Part shown: positions 26,281 to 31,616 of the stretch, in pieces | Position numbering within the stretch: the first letter of the stretch is position 1 | Layout of the letters: each line of letters opens with the position of its first letter | Assembly (NCBI GenBank): GCA_030581615.1 | Contig: JAKTTT010000111.1 | Location: 1 to 31,616, forward strand | DNA length: 31,616 nt | Source of the DNA: Alloascoidea africana | Taxonomy: Eukaryota > Ascomycota > Alloascoideomycetes > Alloascoideales > Alloascoideaceae | Direction: 5' to 3' | Translations under genes and position numbers: made by a program | Notes under the pieces: generated by a model | The model's database searches: none | Told to the model about the DNA's origin: nothing | Seen by the model: only the letters and a program-made list of their open reading frames with translations

Positions 26281-28257
26281 TCAATCCTTCTTTATGGCCT
26301 GGAAAATGGTCAAAAGGAACCACCAATTGACCAACCAAGAAACGCTTGCGAGAATGAGGCCCATGACGATTGAGATTATGGCGCATCCAAAAATGTACAA
26401 GTAGCCACTTGTCCAATCTCCAAATTTGAGTTGGGAGATGACTAGAGCATGTCCAAACATGTAAAGGGCGGGAGCAAAACCATTTGCGAATGCAAGCCAA
26501 GCCCAGCGATGATTTTGGTTTACGAGACGGTAATAATTCAGGGCAATTGTGATAATGCATGAGGCAAACAACATGAGGGCAATGGACAAAGAGAGGAATC
26601 CAAACATGTAGTAGATTTTGTTAAACCAGAGGGAGGATAGGATGAAAGTGAGTTCTGCACAGATTGCACCAAAGGGGAAGATACCTGAAATTGCCATGGA
26701 AGGGATAAGACGAAGAGTTAAAGGTTGGGATTTTGGGATTTGACGTTCGATGATATTGTGTCTGATGGGTACATTTGCACCGAAAAAGCTACTTAATCTG
26801 TTGTTACCAGTTGATTTTATAGCGAGGTAGGAACCCAAAAAGGAGAGAGGCATTGAACAGGCGACAGTGAGAACAAATAGGACACATAGAGTTCCAAAGG
26901 GGATTGCACCGGAGGAGTGGACGTTTATGAGGGAGTTGTTCATAAGTAGGACGATTAAGAAGAGGGCACCAGGGACAAGTAAAGGGGTGAACAACAGGTT
27001 ATAGAATAGACGTTCACCTTGGAAGATTTTGTAGATAGTTGTTGAAGAAAAACCTCCAATGAAGCTGAGCAAAGAGTAAGATACGATTGCACAAGTTGTT
27101 AAGGAGCCCGAATTTTCTGGAGATATAAAGCCTAGAGTTCCAACGGCCAAGGTCAATAACATTGTTCCAAACAATTGTAAGCCAGTTCCGATGAGAATGG
27201 AGAGTAGCATAGGGTTTGAAGGGGTACGGAAAACGTCACCTGCGATCAAGTTCCATGAGTCTGAAGAGGAGGAAACGACAGTATCGATATCATCATCTAG
27301 ATCGGAATCACTGGAAGAGCGACCTTGTTCGAGGATGGTGGACAGTTGCAAAGAGTTTTTGTTGTTGTTAAAACGGCGGATATCGTTGGAAACGTTTCTA
27401 AACAGGAGGTTAAAGAATAGTGCCAAGAGGAAGATTGCTATTAGACCAAAGTTGCCGAGGGTTATCCATTGGATGGTGGGATCGAAGGAATGAAGGTATT
27501 GGTCCCAACGGTCGGACCATCTTATAGGGGAGGATTCGAAACGGACATGATAAGTGTAAACTATAGTTTGAGTAATGTCTTCATTTAAAGCGACTTGGGG
27601 TTCCAAAGTACACTTTGGCTTTTCAGCTTGGTAAGGTCGATCAAGAGATTGGGGGTTTATGAGGGCACCAACCACACGATATCGACCACCTTTCACTTGA
27701 TGAACATTGATGAGGATGTCATAATGGTTATAGATATGGGCGACTTTATTTTCGTCCACGTAACCCATTTCAAAGCCGGGAGAAATGAAGTCTGAATGGG
27801 TTTTTGAATCGTGGACTTTTTGTCCGACAGGGATGCCGTCGACCATTAAATTTATGGAATAACCTCTTCGGATCAGGTCATTTGTGAACTTTGCCTTTTC
27901 CGGAGAGTATTCTGAGGTACACATTAGATGGCATTTATCCTCTTCCATCATTTTCACGTTTTCGATTGGGGAGTTAAATATTCTGTCGCCTAGCAAGGCC
28001 TGACCGATAGATTCCGATTGTTTGTGTTCCCCTTGCTTCGGAGTACAGAAGCTAAGGAGAGGGTAGTAGTAGTCATAGGAATAGAGGAAAAGGGTGTCGT
28101 CTTGGCCTGGGCCATTAGGGGAGACGTGGTTGACGGAGATGGGGATAGGATCACCTTTCTGGTAGGTTTTCATTTTGGAAGCGGAGATGTACCAGGCCTG
28201 GGATTGGAGGGCCGTGGCAAGCAGGCCGAGGAGGATCCAGAGATGGGTTGAGAGCAT
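26281..28257 (-). CDS. EMP70: Nine-transmembrane (TM9SF/EMP70) endomembrane protein
   Basis: 658 aa. A transmembrane-9 superfamily protein of the Golgi/endosome system, involved in sorting and adhesion. N-terminal signal peptide (THLWILLGLLATALQSQAW), then the family-typical lumenal domain: NHVSP, LYSYDYYYPLLSFC, GDRIFNSPIEN, FEMGYVDENK, YRVVGALINPQS. The first membrane span is near residue 265 (TLGNFGLIAIFLLALFF); eight more follow in the C-terminal half, with the conserved FTPLLVPGALFL, LPFGAICAEL-like and SLWFNKIYYMFGFL blocks. The protein ends in KKD, fitting the KxD/E COPI-binding signal of TM9 proteins. Length equals yeast Emp70 (667 aa). The frame is open 195 codons further upstream, but that stretch is low-complexity leader with no homology and its ATG lies in the TATA box, so the start at 28257 is preferred. 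Confidence 0.94.
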   Translation of the reverse strand: MLSTHLWILLGLLATALQSQAWYISASKMKTYQKGDPIPISVNHVSPNGPGQDDTLFLYSYDYYYPLLSFCTPKQGEHKQSESIGQALLGDRIFNSPIENVKMMEEDKCHLMCTSEYSPEKAKFTNDLIRRGYSINLMVDGIPVGQKVHDSKTHSDFISPGFEMGYVDENKVAHIYNHYDILINVHQVKGGRYRVVGALINPQSLDRPYQAEKPKCTLEPQVALNEDITQTIVYTYHVRFESSPIRWSDRWDQYLHSFDPTIQWITLGNFGLIAIFLLALFFNLLFRNVSNDIRRFNNNKNSLQLSTILEQGRSSSDSDLDDDIDTVVSSSSDSWNLIAGDVFRTPSNPMLLSILIGTGLQLFGTMLLTLAVGTLGFISPENSGSLTTCAIVSYSLLSFIGGFSSTTIYKIFQGERLFYNLLFTPLLVPGALFLIVLLMNNSLINVHSSGAIPFGTLCVLFVLTVACSMPLSFLGSYLAIKSTGNNRLSSFFGANVPIRHNIIERQIPKSQPLTLRLIPSMAISGIFPFGAICAELTFILSSLWFNKIYYMFGFLSLSIALMLFASCIITIALNYYRLVNQNHRWAWLAFANGFAPALYMFGHALVISQLKFGDWTSGYLYIFGCAIISIVMGLILASVSWLVNWWFLLTIFQAIKKD

Positions 28258-28839
28258 GGCGATGGCGAAGGCGAAGGTGATAGCGAGTGTGAGCGAGAGA
28301 GGGAAAGGGAGAAAAAGGGAGGGAGAAGAAGGAGAAGAAGGGACAGGGACAGGGACAGGGAAAAGGAAAAGGACAGGGAAAGGGAGAAAAGGGAAAGGAA
28401 TAGGAAAAGGAAAAGGAAAAGACAAAAACAGCTGGGAAGGGCAAAAAGAGTTTGGCCAGGACCCTTGCAAGCGGGCTCCTGTACAGCGCGCCCCGGTCGC
28501 GTGCACCCCTGCACGGGTAGCCCTGGCGTGTGCGGAAGGCGCGTGCGGGCCCGGCGAGAGAGGCGACCCGGGAGCGCAGACCCGGTATGGGCCCGGTAGG
28601 GACCCGGCAGCTGAGGAGAGGCTGACTGGGCGGCAGGAGGTCGTGTGAGCAAAACTGAGAACGAGAAGGAGATTCGAAGGAGATTGGAACGAGAATGAGA
28701 GAACGGGAAGGAGAGCAAGAAGGAGCGTAACAGTAAGAATGAGAGCTGGAGAACGATGACTAGAACAAAGGTCTCTGATCAAGATCCCGATCCCGATCCA
28801 GGTCTCCGAGAACAATGGGACGGACACAAAGAAAGCTGC
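28258..28839 (-). promoter_or_regulatory. ATG-free leader of EMP70 with polypyrimidine tract and GC-rich island
   Basis: On the sense (minus) strand no ATG occurs in any frame between the TATA-proximal ATG at 28842 and the EMP70 start. The part next to the gene (about 28270-28435) is a CT-only-like tract of TTTTCC units; then a block at about 28461-28620 reaches about 74% G+C by hand count, against AT-rich surroundings. TATATATA at 28841-28848 is the likely TATA box, so most of this region would be 5' UTR. Confidence 0.6.
28270..28435. repeat. Polypurine/polypyrimidine tract
   Basis: The plus strand is almost only A and G, with repeated GGGACA, GGAAAAGGAAAAGG and AGGGAGAAAAGGG units; the EMP70 sense strand is the pyrimidine complement. 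Confidence 0.85.
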
Positions 28840-28850
28840 CATATATATAG

Positions 28851-30269
28851 AGTGCTTCTACCTCTACTTGTCACTTATCCATTGCTCCAACACCACCACA
28901 TCCATGACAGAAAAATGTTGAGAACACATGGTTGAGCAGTGGAATAAATATGTAGGAGGACCCTTAGGTAGCATCTTATTTTCTTCATAGCTCCCATAGT
29001 TAAGGAGCATCCACCAATTTCGCCCCATAGTTAAGGAGTAACCAGAAACTTCTCAACGACACAGAGGCCACAAAACACGGCTAAAGACCCGTAAAAATTC
29101 GTTTTGAAGAGAAAAAAGACGAAAAAAACATGCTACTGAATTTTTTAAGAGCTCGTTTCCAGTAAAGTCGAGCAAAATGGGGCACACCTTTTATCTTGTA
29201 CAATGGAGACCTATTCTTGAAGTAACAAACAATCCCAGTTGAAGAATGAATACCTTTTCAAAGGCGACATAGTTTACAGTCTTTTTCTTCTTGTTCTTCT
29301 TCATTTTCCATCAAGAAATTGGTATGTCCGACCTTAGAACATGCCAAGTCCAGACAATGAGAGCGTTCAACGAACAAAAGAGGACACATACATCGGCGTT
29401 TCCAAGCTCATATCACTTCAAATCACACATTTTAACGGTCATAGAGATATTGCCATTATGCTCCATCTTTGATATCTTTTAAGAATCTTACGAGAATCAG
29501 GAGTGGTCTACGGTGTGTTCATGACGCCTCATCTAGACCGCTCGCCGTTGAACGAGCATTTCCCACAAACCATCAAACTCAACAATCCGTTAGCTGACCA
29601 TACCTAAGGATTAAACTCCAACTATTCAATCGAACATCAATCATAAGATACTAAACCTGGTCGATAGCATCAGACTAGGCAGATGATGGAGGCAGAATCA
29701 GTTTGTAGCTAAGGGAATACAGAAGACAATTCACCATCTCCAACAGATACCTTACAATCAAGATAGAAAACCACTTATTGACATTATTATCCTTTCCGAG
29801 CACAAACAATACACGAAAATCCTTGTTACAAATCATACACGACTACTTTTTGTTACACCAGTAAAATCTAATAAGAACTCGTTTGCACACTAAACCTATG
29901 CAATAGTATCTAATACAAAAACTACTGATCTTTCACTAACTACCTTTCGACCCAATCAAAAGGTTCATCAGCAGATGCTGACAAGGAAATTTTTTGCTCT
30001 GTACAATAGGCGTCTATTCTTGAACAACAAGAATCCTCGGTAAAACCCTCATGCTTTCTTTCTGGAAAATGGAAACCATTTTTCGTCTTCTTTCAAAAGA
30101 TCAATAATGTGGTACTTTTTTTTTGATTTTACCATGCTTAACCGTTAACCTCTCCATCTTTGACTTTGAAGCACGGAACTGGAGCAGAAAATCCCGAGAA
30201 GAGGTACATCGAGGAAAATTAATTTCGTCATCTTTCTCGATATGCAACCTTAACCGCTTCACAGATTCT
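28851..30269. other. Gene-free, repeat-bearing region
   Basis: No coding frame recognised. A 14-base sequence, CCATAGTTAAGGAG, occurs twice, at 28993-29006 and 29026-29039. A diverged repeat of about 46 bp occurs at 29191-29236 and 29991-30036 (shared TGTACAAT..G.....TATTCTTGAA). These look like decayed mobile-element ends next to the transposon relics on the right. Confidence 0.45.
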
Positions 30270-31147
30270 CAAGCCTTCCTTCATAGGACCCTAGTGCGTT
30301 TAGATAATCTCGCCTGTTATGGATTTTCGCGACCCGAGAAGCGTCAACCTTTGAGTGAAGGCGATGCATCTGGTTTTGAATAGCATTTTGGCCATCCAGC
30401 AGAGGGATCCGTCGTCCTTAGTCTATGAATAAGATGCTCTCGCATTTCATGGACAGTTTGCTGCATATCGTGCGCGTTCTCTCCGAAAGGGTATGATCTG
30501 ATTCAGCTGCATCATGCTCCTTCTGAATCTGCTCAAAGGCTAAATACTCATCAGATTGAAATATTTGATGGTCCGGTAACTATTCAGGTGCAATATGTGT
30601 GATATAAGTGAAATCCTGGAAAAATTTGTCCTTCGTATAAAATCCAGAAGCTTAACTACATTTGAAACAACCAATGAATCATTTTCGAGTGGACGATTGT
30701 TTGTTGAATACATCTACTGGCACCAGCTTCTTGGTAATTCTGCATAAGGCACCAAAAATAGAAGAAAGTTTATCTAGATTTTCACTGTTTATTGCTAACA
30801 CAAAAGGATTTATAAAAGGAAATACTTAGTTTGCTAATGAATACGGAGCTTCGAATTGACTTCTTCGAATAAAAGTCCCCTTCATGGAGGGATGATGACC
30901 ACCAGCAACATGAATTGCTGTCAAGGGAATGTTAGTCAATTAGCTTTGATTCAATGCATCTGCAGACCAATGACCAAGCAGTCAAACTGCATCTACTGAA
31001 ACGACATTATAAACTAAACTTCTAGTACCTGAACCGCGAGTGGCATGTGCAATCTTCTTGGAGATAATTCTATACTTGGGAAAACTGTTCCTTGTCAATG
31101 TCTCGTGTCGATTGGGTGAGATGCCAACAGTGGAATCTTTTTTTGGT
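30270..31147 (-). mobile_element. Crypton-type tyrosine recombinase relic
   Basis: Minus strand. The stretch 31140-30828 reads, in one frame, like the catalytic half of a fungal Crypton recombinase: KKIAHATRGSGTRSL (HxxR box, 31047-31036), then LGHWSADALNQS (the G-R/H-W motif) directly followed by LTNIPLTAIHVAGGH, which matches the YLTxLPxExxRxxAGF signature, and FIRRSQFEAPYSL, matching YFLPRAxVEPPxxL. The codon for the catalytic tyrosine (30942-30940) is TAA, and a TGA lies at 30984-30982, so the enzyme is dead. Weaker similarity continues towards 30270 with coiled-coil sequence (NAIQNQMHRLHSKVDASR). The N-terminal part lies beyond the pogo insertion, outside the window. This is a DNA transposon class, not a virus-like element. 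Confidence 0.68.
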
Positions 31148-31149
31148 TA

Positions 31150-31192
31150 ACGTAAATCACATGCGAGCTGATCACACAAGCGAGCTGATCAC
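31150..31192. repeat. Terminal inverted repeat region of the pogo element with internal direct repeat
   Basis: GCGAGCTGATCAC occurs at 31163-31175 and again at 31180-31192, within the first 43 bases of the element. Paired subterminal repeats inside the TIR are known from Fot1/Tan1-like elements and are probably transposase binding sites. The partner TIR is outside the window. Confidence 0.6.
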
Positions 31193-31247
31193 TTTCCACA
31201 ACCTATCTTAATATAACAGACAATTAAGACACAACTACAATAAAAAT

Positions 31248-31616
31248 CTACTCGCTATTACCCTTATCTGAATCTCCAGACATTTCCACATCTTTTGTAC
31301 AAGTCCGTGAATTATGACCATCTTTCCCGCAAGTACGACATCGCCGAACAGTCGCCGCAGCTCGCCTCGACCGACCACCAGATTGCCTTGTTTCATGAGC
31401 TACCTGCTTATCCACCTCCTTCTGAGCTATAAAGTCTTGACCTTCTCCCACAGAAAGGGCTTCTGCTTGCCATATGCGTGTCTTTTTAACCGTTCAGCGC
31501 TTGCTAAGTCTCTGTATAGCCTCGCGAAGTGAACTATTCTCAGCACGCAGGAGGGCCATCTGGTGCATAAAAGACTGGGTTCCTTTAGCAATCTTATCAA
31601 CAGCTTCATGAATTGG
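31248..31616 (-). pseudogene. pogo/Fot1 transposase, C-terminal part with one internal stop
   Basis: Reading from the window edge: AKGTQSFMHQMALLRAENSSLREAI, a leucine-rich helix typical of the C-terminus of fungal pogo transposases, then KKTRIWQAEALSVGEGQDFIA and the terminal zinc knuckle CRTCGKDGHNSRTC, followed by an acidic tail and TAG at 31250-31248. All parts lie in one frame, but a TGA stands at 31496-31494 inside the basic stretch where relatives have arginine, consistent with a CGA-to-TGA change. The N-terminal DNA-binding and catalytic domains are outside the window. Confidence 0.8.

Larger units (their letters stand above)
31150..31616 (-). mobile_element. pogo/Fot1-type DNA transposon, 3' end (runs off the window)
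   Basis: Tc1/mariner superfamily, pogo/Fot1 group. The low-coordinate end starts ACGTAAATCAC at 31150, next to a TA at 31148-31149 (the expected target dinucleotide), and resembles the ACGTAATCA-type ends of Aspergillus Tan1/Vader. A 13-bp subterminal repeat follows. The transposase 3' part is coded on the minus strand from the window edge to 31248. The other end and the catalytic DDD region are not in the window. Confidence 0.8.

Noticed and set aside
28258-28842. 195-residue N-terminal extension of EMP70
   Set aside because: Low-complexity Pro/Ser/Phe-rich translation of a CT-rich leader, its ATG overlaps the TATA box, and the signal peptide expected at the N-terminus of the family starts at 28257.
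30123-30383. 86-codon plus-strand frame near the Crypton relic
   Set aside because: No domain; the opposite strand gives better similarity as the decayed C-terminal part of the recombinase.
1-31616. CRISPR arrays, bacterial operons or ribosome binding sites
   Set aside because: The window is clearly eukaryotic; the only short tandem repeats are the leader minisatellite, microsatellites and the 91-99 bp duplication.

Overview
The window is chromosomal DNA from an ascomycete yeast, most likely an early-branching or mid-branching budding yeast (Saccharomycotina). Genes are compact and intron-poor. The few introns are short (59-65 nt in coding sequence, 188 nt in a 5' UTR), with GTAGGT or GTATGT donors and TACTAAC/CTAAC branch points. 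The gene set (HRT3, ETP1, PMU1, CTF8, RPS8, EMP70) is yeast-like, but a Medusa-type DUF7082 regulator, a pogo/Fot1 transposon and a Crypton relic are more typical of filamentous fungi or basal yeasts. The species cannot be fixed from sequence alone.

Left part (1-11,600): tRNA-Gly(CCC), then the F-box gene HRT3 (one intron), a bHLH regulator of INO2/INO4 type preceded by minimal uORFs, a CLD1/ABHD5-type alpha/beta hydrolase, convergent RPS8 with a 5' UTR intron ending right before its ATG, ETP1/BRAP2 (one intron, with a uORF whose stop overlaps the start), and the histidine-phosphatase-fold gene PMU1.

Middle (11,940-18,210): a retroelement landing zone upstream of tRNA-Gly(GCC). A broken Ty1/copia relic lies next to a Ty3/Gypsy element that looks whole. 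The latter has two 296-bp LTRs that read as identical, an AAGAA 5-bp target duplication, a tRNA-iMet-type primer site, a 13-bp x6 leader repeat and a single fused gag-pol frame. Its 3' end is 12 bp from the tRNA gene, the position expected for targeting to a Pol III start site.

Right-middle (18,395-28,850): CTF8 (alternative RFC cohesion loader) and a bromodomain protein resembling NuA4 subunit Bdc1/BRD8 share a 98-bp divergent promoter. Next come the Medusa-type regulator with about 3.1 kb of gene-free upstream DNA, and the EMP70 (TM9SF) membrane protein with an unusually GC-rich, ATG-free leader of about 580 nt.

Right end (28,850-31,616): a transposon graveyard with diverged short repeats, an inactivated Crypton tyrosine recombinase, and the 3' end of a pogo/Fot1 element that appears to be inserted in the Crypton. 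I found no complete novel system. The strongest signals are the tRNA-targeted young Ty3 element, the Crypton/pogo nest, and several unusual upstream leader structures.
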